Source of the DNA: a virus
DNA length: 32,663 nucleotides
Virus record (IMG/VR): IMGVR_UViG_3300033553_000164
Location: 1 to 32,663 of that record
Strand: one strand, 5' to 3'
Shown here: piece after piece, positions 15,719 to 23,121 of the stretch
Layout: each line of letters opens with the position of its first letter
Position numbering within the stretch: the first letter of the stretch is position 1
Position numbers and translations under genes: made by a program
The notes under the pieces: generated by a model
Database searches by the model: none
What the model saw: the letters and a program-made list of their open reading frames with translations, nothing else
Told to the model about the DNA's origin: nothing

Positions 15719-16288
15719 TCACAGCGGCCTATCTGAGCCATGATTTTCGTGGTATCCATATTTGATATTGGCTAACGCTCTAGCTTTTGCCGCGTCTTCT
15801 ATATGCAAATAAGATCCTATTTGAAGCTGTCTCCCATCTACACGGATGAATGCGACCCACCTATTTTCCTTTTTTACCCACATAACACCAGTATATCCCG
15901 ATGTGTTATTTGATGCTAATCTTATGTTTCTCATATTTTCAAACTTAGTAACAGACCGCAAATTTTCTATTTTATTATTTAATCCATTGCCATCAATGTG
16001 ATCTATATGATATTTAGGAAATTCTCCATAAAATATAGCCCACATTATTCTATGGGTTTGGTGCATTTTTCCCTTTAACTTTAATCTGTTATATCTCTTG
16101 CCGCACCTAAGTGTTTTTTCAGAACCAGCCAATCTATTATCATAATTAGCATTAAAAATATTCATCCCTGCTAGATTTTTAAAATGGCTTAATGGTCTTT
16201 TTTTCCACCTCAATATTCCAGTTATTGGGTTATATGAAAAACAATCTTTTAAATAATCTATCGTTAATGTAGACTCTGCACCAGTCAT
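15719..16288 (-). CDS. HNH-AP2 homing endonuclease, free-standing
   Basis: A 189-residue protein. The N-terminal part LKDCFSYNPITGILRWKKRP is typical of phage HNH enzymes; the HNH core is YHIDHIDGNGLNNKIENLRSV (H94, H97, D99, N101, N109); the end from residue 131 is an AP2-type DNA-binding domain (GVMWVKKENRWVAFIRVDG). It is likely a selfish homing enzyme inserted between early and packaging genes. SD GAGG is ten bases before the ATG. HNH proteins next to terminases sometimes serve in packaging, but the AP2 domain argues for a homing type. Confidence 0.88.
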   Translation of the reverse strand: MTGAESTLTIDYLKDCFSYNPITGILRWKKRPLSHFKNLAGMNIFNANYDNRLAGSEKTLRCGKRYNRLKLKGKMHQTHRIMWAIFYGEFPKYHIDHIDGNGLNNKIENLRSVTKFENMRNIRLASNNTSGYTGVMWVKKENRWVAFIRVDGRQLQIGSYLHIEDAAKARALANIKYGYHENHGSDRPL

Positions 16289-16315
16289 TAGCTTGTTACC
16301 TCAAGTTGCTGATAG

Positions 16316-16393
16316 AAACCAGACAATGCTTGTACATTAGTCTGGTTTTGTTGTTTTAACGCGCTCTAAATGATTAATTGCGTTAGAGTTCGC
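16316..16393. other. Two stem-loops upstream of the HNH gene
   Basis: AAACCAGAC (16316-16324) and GTCTGGTTT (16340-16348) pair perfectly over 9 bp, with AATG/CATT extending the stem inward past one bulged base. A second stem pairs GCG-CTCTAA (16361-16369) with TTAGAG-TT-CGC (16383-16393). The first has a T-rich tail only on the plus strand. They lie in the leader of the HNH message. Homing endonuclease genes often have such leaders that limit translation; that role here is inferred. Confidence 0.45.
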
Positions 16394-16541
16394 GGGGCTG
16401 TATAAATACACTCTTTCAAGCTGTCGCCGCTTCGACTAGTCGGGTTTTTCATACCATTACGGCATAGATAGAATCACCTCACTTCTCGTTGCAAATTATT
16501 GATTTTGTTAAGAAATAAATAAGTATGCTGTCGATGTGTTT

Positions 16542-16570
16542 ATTGTAAGCTCTATGCGTCATTGGTTCAA
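16542..16570 (-). promoter_or_regulatory. Sigma70-type promoter for the leftward packaging/head operon
   Basis: On the minus strand -35 TTGAAC (16570-16565), 17-base spacer, -10 TACAAT (16547-16542). It lies just after the last early leftward gene and before the HNH and terminase genes. The stretch 16394-16541 between it and the second hairpin holds no gene that I can see. Confidence 0.5.
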
Positions 16571-16577
16571 GTGTTAT

Positions 16578-16793
16578 TTATCTTGGCTCAAGAAATGCCA
16601 TATTCATGTGTCTAGCTTTCCCGTACCCTTTCACCCTGCAAAAATGGTCGTTATGAATTTTCTCAATAACAAGGTTAAACCCGCCAATATCTCCCCGCGT
16701 CTTAACTTTTTGCCCCTCTTTAAAGTTATGGTTATGTCTTGCAAAGCTAGCGCTTGTGAATCCATCACTTAACAAATCATATATTTCACTCAT
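16578..16793 (-). CDS. Small protein of the early leftward operon, function unknown
   Basis: A 71-residue protein starting MSEIYDLLSDGF, with KEGQKVKTRGDIGGFNLVIEKIHNDHFCRV in the middle, resembling small beta-barrel proteins of phage early regions. ATG at 16793 has SD GAGAGGGG; a GTG just before it is also possible. Last gene before the putative late promoter. Confidence 0.6.
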   Translation of the reverse strand: MSEIYDLLSDGFTSASFARHNHNFKEGQKVKTRGDIGGFNLVIEKIHNDHFCRVKGYGKARHMNMAFLEPR

Positions 16794-16829
16794 CACTCAC
16801 CCCTCTCTATCATTGCTTTCATTAAATTA

Positions 16830-16997
16830 CTAACCTCTCTTTTTCGCTTCTTTCAATGCCACCACCGTCCTCATATGCCTGATAACATCGTTTCTATACT
16901 CTTTCGGGACTTCATTTAGCCGTTGTAGCTGTTCGGCTTTATTGACTCCTGCACCTACGTAGGCGTTCCATTGCCCGGGCGTGCCGCGTCTGATCAT
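16830..16997 (-). CDS. Small basic protein, function unknown
   Basis: A 55-residue basic protein starting MIRRGTPGQWNAYVGAG. The ATG overlaps the stop of the upstream gene (ATGA). It has a C-terminal helix rich in Arg and Lys. No family recognised. Confidence 0.6.
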   Translation of the reverse strand: MIRRGTPGQWNAYVGAGVNKAEQLQRLNEVPKEYRNDVIRHMRTVVALKEAKKRG

Positions 16998-17221
16998 TTT
17001 GCATATTCAGCAATTACTTTGCCGTTAGCATCAAAATATTTCATCATCCAGTATGGGTGACAATTCTGACTGTAACTATCGCCATCAAAGGTAATATTTA
17101 GATTAGCGCTTGAATTCGCTCCTGAAATCCTGCCAGCTCTCCCGTTATGAGTATGTAATACACGCATTCCACGTTTAACAAATGGCATCCCGCGACTCTT
17201 TCTAAAATCCCTCATATTCAT
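16994..17221 (-). CDS. Conserved-type phage hypothetical protein
   Basis: A 75-residue protein with FVKRGMRVLHTHNGRAGRISGANSSANLNITFDGD, a small beta-barrel-like pattern often seen in phage ORFs near nin genes, and a C-terminal VIAEYAK. It follows NinG by 13 bases and overlaps the next gene. Function not known. Confidence 0.62.
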   Translation of the reverse strand: MNMRDFRKSRGMPFVKRGMRVLHTHNGRAGRISGANSSANLNITFDGDSYSQNCHPYWMMKYFDANGKVIAEYAK

Positions 17222-17234
17222 AATCTACCCCTGT

Positions 17235-17840
17235 TTAGCACGTTATATGCTTTAATTTGTCTTTAAAATACTTCTTCAATTCTTTCAAATCTTCAATCGT
17301 GTCCTTTTTAGGCTCGTGGTGACTGTTTAACCACTCAAACTGAACTATTCCTATTTTATCAATCAATCGCTCTGTGTACTCCTGCTTTACTGCGCGGTTT
17401 TTCTTTGCGAACTTACCCGAGCCACCATTACACGAACTGCACTGTTTATGAGCATTCAACTCTTCAAATCTCAATTCAGGGAATGCACCTCTGGTCAAAT
17501 AATGACCACAATCCCACCGACTACCTGTTAGCAAATCATTGTTATTCACAAACTTACCACAGCTTATACAGGGCAGGTTTTCGTCTCTCTTTCTTATGTA
17601 TGGATTAAAAGCATTGTCCTGAACGTCTTTAAGCCACTGTGAGCGCGTTTTAATAGATTCCTTAGCCTTTCTATGGTCTGAGCGCTTAATCTTGTCAGTG
17701 GCCTTCTGTTCCCTCGCTGCTTTCTTCGCTTTGTCCTGCTCTACCTTCTCAATAGCACAAGTCGGGCTACAGGTTTTCTGAGTTGTGGTGTATACCCTTG
17801 TAAATGGCTTCTTACATTGCGTGCATATTGGCTGCTTCAT
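17235..17840 (-). CDS. ninG: NinG / Rap recombination protein
   Basis: A 201-residue zinc protein of the lambda NinG (Rap) family, a structure-specific nuclease that helps recombination at D-loops and Holliday junctions. CTQC (6-9) and CSPTC (24-28) form an N-terminal zinc site; later CISCGK, WDCGHYLTRGAFPELRFEE and KQCSSCNGG are family signatures. A Lys/Glu-rich helical stretch joins the two parts. It follows NinB with a 4-base overlap, as in lambdoid phages. Confidence 0.9.
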   Translation of the reverse strand: MKQPICTQCKKPFTRVYTTTQKTCSPTCAIEKVEQDKAKKAAREQKATDKIKRSDHRKAKESIKTRSQWLKDVQDNAFNPYIRKRDENLPCISCGKFVNNNDLLTGSRWDCGHYLTRGAFPELRFEELNAHKQCSSCNGGSGKFAKKNRAVKQEYTERLIDKIGIVQFEWLNSHHEPKKDTIEDLKELKKYFKDKLKHITC

Positions 17841-18292
17841 TTAATAACCATCGCTTCATTACGCATATCATCATCAGTAATTAATGGATAATGGTTTTTA
17901 GCCGCATACTGTTCTATCGCGAGTAGATAATCTTGGAACTGTGACTTGTTAAACAGCCTCGTCACCTCAATAAACGCCATCGCGTCTATTATCTTCTCGT
18001 ACTCAAAAGACGATAGCAGGGAATCATAAAATGAGGTGAATAATCCATCTTTATCATCAGCAAGTAATATCGGGCATCCAAAAGTGTATTTACAATAATT
18101 TCTCTCATATTGCTCGCCGTGGCCTGTTGACTTCCCTAGGAGCCGGTAGTACCTAAAGCTCAATTTATTCTGCGCCACACTTCTATCTGGCTTATAGGGT
18201 TCCGCATCTACCTTCCACGGCTGTTTAACCAGGTCTATGGTTAATATTTTAGCTATCACTGTGTTTCTGTCTGTGTTGTTTGTTATTATCAT
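17837..18292 (-). CDS. ninB: NinB-like recombination protein
   Basis: A 151-residue protein with PWKVDAEPYKPDRSVAQNKL, the W-x-n-RSxxQN signature of NinB (Orf), a protein that binds SSB and single-stranded DNA in phage recombination. It lies next to NinG in the same order as in lambda. Slightly diverged, so the family call is probable rather than certain. Confidence 0.75.
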   Translation of the reverse strand: MIITNNTDRNTVIAKILTIDLVKQPWKVDAEPYKPDRSVAQNKLSFRYYRLLGKSTGHGEQYERNYCKYTFGCPILLADDKDGLFTSFYDSLLSSFEYEKIIDAMAFIEVTRLFNKSQFQDYLLAIEQYAAKNHYPLITDDDMRNEAMVIK

Positions 18293-18669
18293 TTTGAATG
18301 CACCCCATGTAATTCAATCAACTTCTGCCCCGCCAGCCACTTCGGCTGCACAACCTCACCCCGCTCTATCTTCGTCAAGCTGTCACCTTTTGCGCCAACT
18401 TCGATAGCTACTTGCCAGAGGTTTTTATAGTCCCGCCTCAGTTCTCGTAGGATTTTCGGCCAGTCTTTTTGCTTGATACTCAATGCATTCCCCCACAATT
18501 TCGCGTTAATTATCTTTCTAGCCGTCTCAATTGGTACGCCCGTTAACTTTGATATTGCGCTTAACGAGTTCTTGCCCTTCGACATTGGCTTAAAATACAC
18601 CCGCTCTTCGTTCCATAGCTCGACAATGCGCTTTCTTGTTTCTCTGCTGTGTTTGATGTGGTTAGGCAT
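18289..18669 (-). CDS. Helix-turn-helix protein, function unknown
   Basis: A 126-residue basic protein with SAISKLTGVPIETARKIINAKLWG, which looks like a helix-turn-helix, and a second such pattern near GAKGDSLTKIERGEV. It may bind DNA in recombination or regulation. It is coupled to its neighbours by short overlaps. No named family recognised. Confidence 0.6.
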   Translation of the reverse strand: MPNHIKHSRETRKRIVELWNEERVYFKPMSKGKNSLSAISKLTGVPIETARKIINAKLWGNALSIKQKDWPKILRELRRDYKNLWQVAIEVGAKGDSLTKIERGEVVQPKWLAGQKLIELHGVHSK

Positions 18670-19163
18670 TATTTAATCAATAAGCCGCGCTTCGACTTGC
18701 CTAAATGACAGCCTTGGACATCATCGCCAGCTTTAAGGGCGGCTAACATTTCTTTCTTCATCGGCTGCTTAACCATTTTAATGTCAATGTAATCCGTGGG
18801 GATTTCTTCCTCGTTATCAACAACAACCATGTCTTTTGCTTTTGACAGAGTGATTGTAAACAACGGGCATGATATTTTATTTATGTCGTTTGCCTCCATG
18901 TTCGAACGTAGGTACTCAACCATACTGTCCTTTTTATTAGTCAGTACCTTTTTACGCGCTGTTAACCGCTTGATCTCAGCATCAACAGATTCAATATTCC
19001 CGTCTAGCGTCCTTGAAACTGATATTAGCGCGACCGCCTTATCGTTAAATTCTCCCTCAATGGCCTCGATGGTATCAGCCACCGACTCCTGCATGTCTTC
19101 AAATTCAGCTAATTTTTCCAATTCTTTTAGCTGACCGGTTAGTTCGTACAATGGCTTACTCAT
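18669..19163 (-). CDS. Gp157-family protein
   Basis: A 164-residue protein with a long coiled coil (residues about 7-95) and a compact end (CPLFTITLSKAKDMVVVDNE, then EIPTDYI and KKEMLAALKAGDDVQGC), which is the build of siphovirus Gp157 proteins. These sit with annealing proteins in recombination modules, and the next gene upstream is a Rad52-like protein with which it overlaps by eight bases. The biochemical role of the family is not well known. Confidence 0.82.
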   Translation of the reverse strand: MSKPLYELTGQLKELEKLAEFEDMQESVADTIEAIEGEFNDKAVALISVSRTLDGNIESVDAEIKRLTARKKVLTNKKDSMVEYLRSNMEANDINKISCPLFTITLSKAKDMVVVDNEEEIPTDYIDIKMVKQPMKKEMLAALKAGDDVQGCHLGKSKRGLLIK

Positions 19164-20049
19164 TAGGCTCTACTCGCTTTTTGTTTTCGTCGTAAATGTC
19201 TTTAAGTTTAATTAACATTTGCTTATCTTCCTGCTTTGTCGCTTTGTTCCATGCCTCGGTAAATACCGCTTTTAGCATCCTGATATTCACAGACTCATTC
19301 ATCAGCTTGATAAGGTTATCAATATCGGCCTTGTAGGTCACTGATGTAATTTCGGCAAGTTTGTATTCCTTAACTAATTTATAGGCCGCTTCGTACCAGT
19401 CCTGTCTTAGCTCTTCCAGCGGAGTGTTGCAGCCCTCACCTTTAAGCGCCGCGATAACCCAGCTATCATCAATGCCGCGTGGCTCGTACAGGTCGCGCAG
19501 ATCGCCCAACTGGTCTGGCGTGATTGTTTTCGCCGCTTCATACTCGCTCAATGGAATAACACCCATTCCGTCCTTGTCATAAAGCGATAGACCAAACTGA
19601 GCGCCAAAGTATCTAAGACAGCGCTTTGTTGCATCCGTTACCGCTTCTTTGCTCGCTAGCTCAATACATGAGCCTTTTCCGTAGGCAGTATCACCAGCAA
19701 CACCGTCTCCGTAGCCTGTGTCCTCTTTCACGGTCACTTCGTCGCCCTGTCTAACCGTTAGCCTTAGACTACACAGGTATGCGATAGAGATCATTGCCTT
19801 TGGCGTGTCGCTGGGGTTGCGCGGGGGCTTGTCGTACTGCGTTCTATCAGCCTCTCTCAGTGTCAAAATTTCAGTGTCCCAGTTACCATAGCCGAATATA
19901 CGATTTGCTTCATTAATCACGTGAAACGATGGCAGATATGACAGCTTTGTATTGCCAGTTCCGTCGCGCTGCTTGACCTTCTCTTTAATTAAAGGTTCGT
20001 CTAGCTTTTCTCTAATATCTTCAAATGATGTTGATGCTTGTTTTTTCAC
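19156..20049 (-). CDS. Rad52/Rad22-like single-strand annealing protein
   Basis: A 297-residue protein. The core (residues about 36-160) has SFHVINEANRIFGYGNWDTE, then CSLRLTVRQGDEVTVKEDTGYG and ASKEAVTDATKRCLRYFGAQFG, a clear match to the Rad52-type annealing fold. It should pair single strands during phage recombination or concatemer formation. It starts with GTG at 20049, overlapping the upstream stop. The C-terminal third is helical and less conserved. Confidence 0.9.
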   Translation of the reverse strand: MKKQASTSFEDIREKLDEPLIKEKVKQRDGTGNTKLSYLPSFHVINEANRIFGYGNWDTEILTLREADRTQYDKPPRNPSDTPKAMISIAYLCSLRLTVRQGDEVTVKEDTGYGDGVAGDTAYGKGSCIELASKEAVTDATKRCLRYFGAQFGLSLYDKDGMGVIPLSEYEAAKTITPDQLGDLRDLYEPRGIDDSWVIAALKGEGCNTPLEELRQDWYEAAYKLVKEYKLAEITSVTYKADIDNLIKLMNESVNIRMLKAVFTEAWNKATKQEDKQMLIKLKDIYDENKKRVEPNE

Positions 20050-20186
20050 AATAAACCCCGTAAATCTAGTAATGTTTTTTTATCAGCAGGCTTTTTCTGT
20101 TCCTGCTCTTTGTTAATCTCTTTCTGCCACTTGGCAAGGTCGCGTTTGATTCGTTCCTGAGCCTCTTTGAACATATCGGAACTCAT
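20046..20186 (-). CDS. Small charged helical protein, function unknown
   Basis: A 46-residue protein starting MSSDMFKEAQERIKRD, highly charged, and ending DLRGLL. It overlaps both neighbours by four bases (ATGA upstream, GTGA to the Rad52-like gene), so it could be a partner of the annealing protein. That link is an inference from position. Confidence 0.6.
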   Translation of the reverse strand: MSSDMFKEAQERIKRDLAKWQKEINKEQEQKKPADKKTLLDLRGLL

Positions 20187-20284
20187 AACGTTGCCCCCCA
20201 GTAAAGTGCTAGTGCAGTTATAACGCCTGCTATCAGCCCTGTTAGTATTTCAGATAGTGCGCTGTGTTCATCTTCGTGCTTCAT
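20183..20284 (-). CDS. Tiny membrane protein
   Basis: A 33-residue protein starting MKHEDEHSALSEIL with one hydrophobic span (LIAGVITALALYWGA). It is bracketed by ATGA overlaps on both sides, which supports real translation. Function unknown. Confidence 0.55.
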   Translation of the reverse strand: MKHEDEHSALSEILTGLIAGVITALALYWGATL

Positions 20285-20502
20285 CGCTTGCCCTCGCTTG
20301 TATATATATGATATTCACCGTTCCAGTAAGCAAATATCGACATCACTAAATAGAATAATATGGAACCCGAGGCTACTGCAATCAGGACGTTACCCGCTGC
20401 ATTAGCATTAACCAAGTCGTATCCATAAACGAACATGAATAAAATAACGAGTGGGCATAAGATAATCTCTAGGCTCATTCTAAATCCTGTTTTCTTATTC
20501 AT
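20281..20502 (-). CDS. Membrane protein with two helices, function unknown
   Basis: A 73-residue protein with hydrophobic spans about residues 9-29 and 34-59 and a charged C-terminal end. It forms a run with the adjacent 33-residue membrane protein. No family recognised. Confidence 0.6.
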   Translation of the reverse strand: MNKKTGFRMSLEIILCPLVILFMFVYGYDLVNANAAGNVLIAVASGSILFYLVMSIFAYWNGEYHIYTSEGKR

Positions 20503-20687
20503 ACCTTCTCTCCCCTTGTTGAAATTCTTTGCACCGCGTCTGCCTGAATATCACACTCAAGGCTGATACCTGCTCGCATTGCCGCTTCAAGCTCAAATTC
20601 CAGTATTTTCATAATAGTGATAGGGCTGGTTTCTTTGAGTATTGCTACCGTTAGTTTCTCTGCTGCTTCTCTTGTGTTGTAGCTCAT
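20499..20687 (-). CDS. Small helical protein, function unknown
   Basis: A 62-residue protein starting MSYNTREAAEKLTVA. I use the ATG at 20687 because GGGAGAA lies upstream and it overlaps the stop of the previous gene (ATGA); an earlier TTG in frame is less likely. No family recognised. Confidence 0.6.
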   Translation of the reverse strand: MSYNTREAAEKLTVAILKETSPITIMKILEFELEAAMRAGISLECDIQADAVQRISTRGEKV

Positions 20688-20968
20688 TCTCTGTTCTCCC
20701 AATCAATTGCCGCCTGTTTATCTGCTAATTCCTCAATGTAACCAACCACCCAGATATGTAACATATCTTTGGTGTACCCTTTGCACTCATATAAGTCGAA
20801 TATAGACTCGCCTATTAACTCTAAATCAACAGGCAACTCTGATGGGTCGTCCAACAACTCAGCGCGTCTATTGTCAATCCAATCCTCCTTTCCGCCATCA
20901 TCGTAAAATGGTGATCGCGGGTCGCTGTCGTATTGATGTATGTCATCTGGGTATCCTGAGCCTTTCAT
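20684..20968 (-). CDS. Acidic protein, function unknown
   Basis: A 94-residue acidic protein starting MKGSGYPDDIHQYDSDPRSPFYDD, a type seen in phage early operons. The ATG at 20968 has SD AGAAGGG; an ATG 14 codons earlier would overlap the previous gene by 41 bases and has no SD. Function unknown. Confidence 0.62.
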   Translation of the reverse strand: MKGSGYPDDIHQYDSDPRSPFYDDGGKEDWIDNRRAELLDDPSELPVDLELIGESIFDLYECKGYTKDMLHIWVVGYIEELADKQAAIDWENRE

Positions 20969-20969
20969 A

Positions 20970-21278
20970 TCATTCACCCTTCTCAGCCTGTCTTTCGGCT
21001 TCTTCTTCAAGTTTGCGCCCGATCAGCTCTAAAACATCGTAGCCGAATTTCATCGCAGCATTATCTCGTTTCATCTGTTCGTAGTAGCCGTGAAAATTGC
21101 TAGTGTAATTGAGGTACTCAAATCTGTGCGATTGGATAACATCGGCGTTGACAGTGATAACCTTTTCCACCGCGTCTGAGTCGTTTTCGAGTTCTGCTAG
21201 TATGCTTTCCTTTAGTGCTACAAACTCAGGCGTGTCGCAGGCCGGATCTGTTTGCGTTGCTGGTATTGTTTTCTGCAT
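20970..21278 (-). CDS. Acidic early protein, function unknown
   Basis: A 102-residue protein starting MQKTIPATQTDPAC, with helical acidic parts and FEYLNYTSNFHGYYEQMKRD in the middle. It is the second gene of the leftward early operon. No family recognised. Confidence 0.6.
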   Translation of the reverse strand: MQKTIPATQTDPACDTPEFVALKESILAELENDSDAVEKVITVNADVIQSHRFEYLNYTSNFHGYYEQMKRDNAAMKFGYDVLELIGRKLEEEAERQAEKGE

Positions 21279-21301
21279 GTTGTTCCCCGTTGTTTGTCTA
21301 T

Positions 21302-21571
21302 TTAGTCGATCTCAGAAATAGCTTTATCCAGCATCATCCGATAGGACTTTGCCTTTGCTTTGTTAAGAAAGGCCGAAGCTCTTTTGATTCCGTACTCGCC
21401 TCTTGTGGAAATAAATACTCTCTTTTCTCCGTCTCGATCAGATATATAAAATGTAACATCAGTTCCCGAGGAGGCTTCGAGCCTGCCAACTTCTGTAATT
21501 GAGCTTCCGGCATTTGCTAAAAAAGGCACTGATAACAGAGCCGCTAGAATTACTGTGTTTTTATTTAACAT
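21302..21571 (-). CDS. Secreted/periplasmic small protein, first gene of leftward operon
   Basis: An 89-residue protein with a clear Sec signal peptide: basic MLNKN, hydrophobic TVILAALLSVPFLA, cleavage expected after ANA (residues 20-22). The mature part (67 residues) has VTFYISDRDGEKRVFIS. It is the first gene of the leftward operon, in the place where a CI repressor would often be. A periplasmic product made early would suit superinfection exclusion, but this is inference. SD AAAGGAT is seen before the ATG. Confidence 0.7.
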   Translation of the reverse strand: MLNKNTVILAALLSVPFLANAGSSITEVGRLEASSGTDVTFYISDRDGEKRVFISTRGEYGIKRASAFLNKAKAKSYRMMLDKAISEID

Positions 21572-21666
21572 GTCACATCCTTTTATTGATTAATTAGTCG
21601 ATGTAAGAAGCTTACTTTAAAAATGACAGCTTGTCTAGTCCTTTCGTGAAATAAATATATTTAGCC

Positions 21667-21689
21667 TTTACTATGGTATATAGAGTAAA
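21667..21689. promoter_or_regulatory. Operator-like dyad between the divergent operons
   Basis: TTTACT and AGTAAA are perfect inverted arms spaced by 11 bases, about 23 bp in all, eight bases upstream of the rightward -35. Such a dyad suits a Cro-like regulator, and a small candidate is encoded just downstream. The remaining DNA from 21572 to 21749 is AT-rich and has no gene. Confidence 0.5.
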
Positions 21690-21696
21690 TGAGTTG

Positions 21697-21725
21697 TTGA
21701 CATTAAGTCCACGAACCTTTAATAT
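21697..21725 (+). promoter_or_regulatory. Strong rightward early promoter
   Basis: -35 TTGACA (21697-21702), 17-base spacer, -10 TAATAT (21720-21725). The match to the sigma70 consensus is near perfect. It should drive the rightward early genes from 21750. Confidence 0.8.
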
Positions 21726-21749
21726 GAATTACACAATAAGAGGCTAGCA

Positions 21750-21959
21750 ATGAGTATATTAAAGCACGAAGAGGTTTTGGAACTATGGCCTTCATATAGA
21801 GCGTTTGCTCTTGATCTAGGTCAAGAATTAGACACTGTTATGAAGTGGAAGTATCGCAAGTCAATACCTGCGCACCACTGGGTAAAGGTAGTTGAGGCAG
21901 CGCAGAAGCGGGACTTGCCGATAACTTTCCAGATTCTAGCTAAAGGCCGTCAGGTATAA
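21750..21959 (+). CDS. Cro-like DNA-binding regulator
   Basis: A 69-residue protein with LDLGQELDTVMKWKYRKSIPAHHWVKVVEAAQKRD, the pattern of small Cro/antirepressor-type helix-turn-helix proteins in which a WKxRxSIP segment follows the recognition helix. It is the first gene after the rightward promoter and next to an operator-like dyad. SD AAGAGG precedes the ATG. It likely represses early promoters. Confidence 0.78.
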   Translation: MSILKHEEVLELWPSYRAFALDLGQELDTVMKWKYRKSIPAHHWVKVVEAAQKRDLPITFQILAKGRQV

Positions 21960-21973
21960 CATAGGGGAATAAG

Positions 21974-22195
21974 ATGGAAGTTACGAGTATTATTTTTAAT
22001 AACATACCACAAGGCTGGATACCGCTGAAAGATGCGGTTAAATTCGTCAATGATAATCTGATGACTAAAACCAAGTTTACACTGGATAACTGGGATTATA
22101 AATATACCAATATCCGAGTGGATATGCGGACGGGGCATGCAACTATACAGGCCGGAAATAAGCGCACACAGGATGATGATAAGGGGAATGAATAA
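21974..22195 (+). CDS. Small early protein, function unknown
   Basis: A 73-residue protein starting MEVTSIIFNNIPQGWIPL, with SD AGGGGAA upstream. Its stop shares a base with the next ATG (TAATG). No family recognised. Confidence 0.6.
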   Translation: MEVTSIIFNNIPQGWIPLKDAVKFVNDNLMTKTKFTLDNWDYKYTNIRVDMRTGHATIQAGNKRTQDDDKGNE

Positions 22196-22368
22196 TGAAT
22201 AAATACAGTGTAACTGTTGAAAACTGGAAAGGTGTTGAGCTTGACCACCGCGTATTCCCAACGAAGCGACAGGCCGTAGATTATATACGCGCCGAGTGGG
22301 AGGGAACGGATGCTATAGCAGAAGTTCGCCCCGTGAATGAAAAACTATCACAACATGAAAACGATTAA
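22195..22368 (+). CDS. Small early protein, function unknown
   Basis: A 57-residue protein starting MNKYSVTVENWKGVELDHRV. The beta-type start followed by FPTKRQAVDYIRAEW suggests a small alpha/beta fold. It is coupled to the previous gene. No family recognised. Confidence 0.6.
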   Translation: MNKYSVTVENWKGVELDHRVFPTKRQAVDYIRAEWEGTDAIAEVRPVNEKLSQHEND

Positions 22369-22774
22369 CCAGGGGATGATGGTGAATAAGTTTTATAGGC
22401 AATATATGCTATTGAGAGACACTTTAGATACTGTCGAGGGTCAGTTAGTAACGTGGGACGTTTGGCGCAATATTTACACATCAAAGCCAATGGTTAGTGG
22501 TTTCGATGATAGCGAAGAGACTTTCGCAAAAGATAGAGTAGAGAATCGAGATGATTGGTTTGAGCCAATTGGTACTCCGGTTCCTTTCTATGACAAGTAT
22601 CCTGATGATATTAACGATCATTTTTATTTCGGAGAGTTAAGGCATAACCAAATGTGTCGTTTTTGCACAGAGGCTCAATCAATTTTAGAATCTGATGAAT
22701 TTAAAGATGAAGTTTCTGGTGTTCTTAAACGTTTGTACGAAAAGAAGCTTGCACAGGATGATGAAATCAAATAG
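22337..22774 (+). CDS. Early protein, function unknown
   Basis: A frame of up to 145 residues. The exact start is uncertain: the ATG at 22337 overlaps the previous gene, and ATGs at 22355, 22376 and 22379 are also possible. The product is acidic, with EGQLVTWDVWRN and FYDKYPDDINDHFYFGE. No family recognised. Confidence 0.55.
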   Translation: MKNYHNMKTINQGMMVNKFYRQYMLLRDTLDTVEGQLVTWDVWRNIYTSKPMVSGFDDSEETFAKDRVENRDDWFEPIGTPVPFYDKYPDDINDHFYFGELRHNQMCRFCTEAQSILESDEFKDEVSGVLKRLYEKKLAQDDEIK

Positions 22775-23099
22775 TATAAATAGAAGAGGCCACCCAGAAG
22801 GGCAGCCTCACATCGGTAGGAATCAGGTTTTAGCGGGCCAGATACCGAATAGAAGTATTATCCATTCTTATCTATTCAGTGTCAACCATAATGAAATCCT
22901 TATACCTATCGCGCTAAATGGCTGCGTTAAGCCTAGCTGCGATTGTTCTATGTGGAAAAATAAACACATAGGGGAGGCAAGAAGCCTCTTCACTCCGATC
23001 GAACCCAACTGGACAGATGAGCCAGCGGTTATAAATGACGTTGATAAACAGCACTTATCGGGCATGGAGCCTAAAAACGGAGTGTTCTTTCGTCTTTAA
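22758..23099 (+). CDS. Early protein with cysteine pair, function unknown
   Basis: About 113 residues from ATG at 22758 (MMKSNSINRRGHPEG), overlapping the end of the previous gene. The frame extends upstream to 22695 but that part lies within the other gene. CVKPSCDCSMWKN could bind a metal. The SD is weak, so start and even expression are less sure. Confidence 0.45.
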   Translation: MMKSNSINRRGHPEGQPHIGRNQVLAGQIPNRSIIHSYLFSVNHNEILIPIALNGCVKPSCDCSMWKNKHIGEARSLFTPIEPNWTDEPAVINDVDKQHLSGMEPKNGVFFRL

Positions 23100-23121
23100 T
23101 TTACTAAAAGAGATTAATCAC

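Noticed and set aside
15557-16577. Group I intron carrying the HNH gene
   Set aside because: The flanks are structured, but I could not find the conserved core elements or two exons that would join into one protein. Left as an open possibility in the findings, not called.
16536-16772. Plus-strand open frame of 78 codons opposite an early gene
   Set aside because: It covers the late promoter and the reverse of a gene with good SD and coupling; no supporting signal.
21950-22261. Minus-strand open frame of 103 codons
   Set aside because: Opposes a tight rightward chain of overlapping genes and has no SD or motif.
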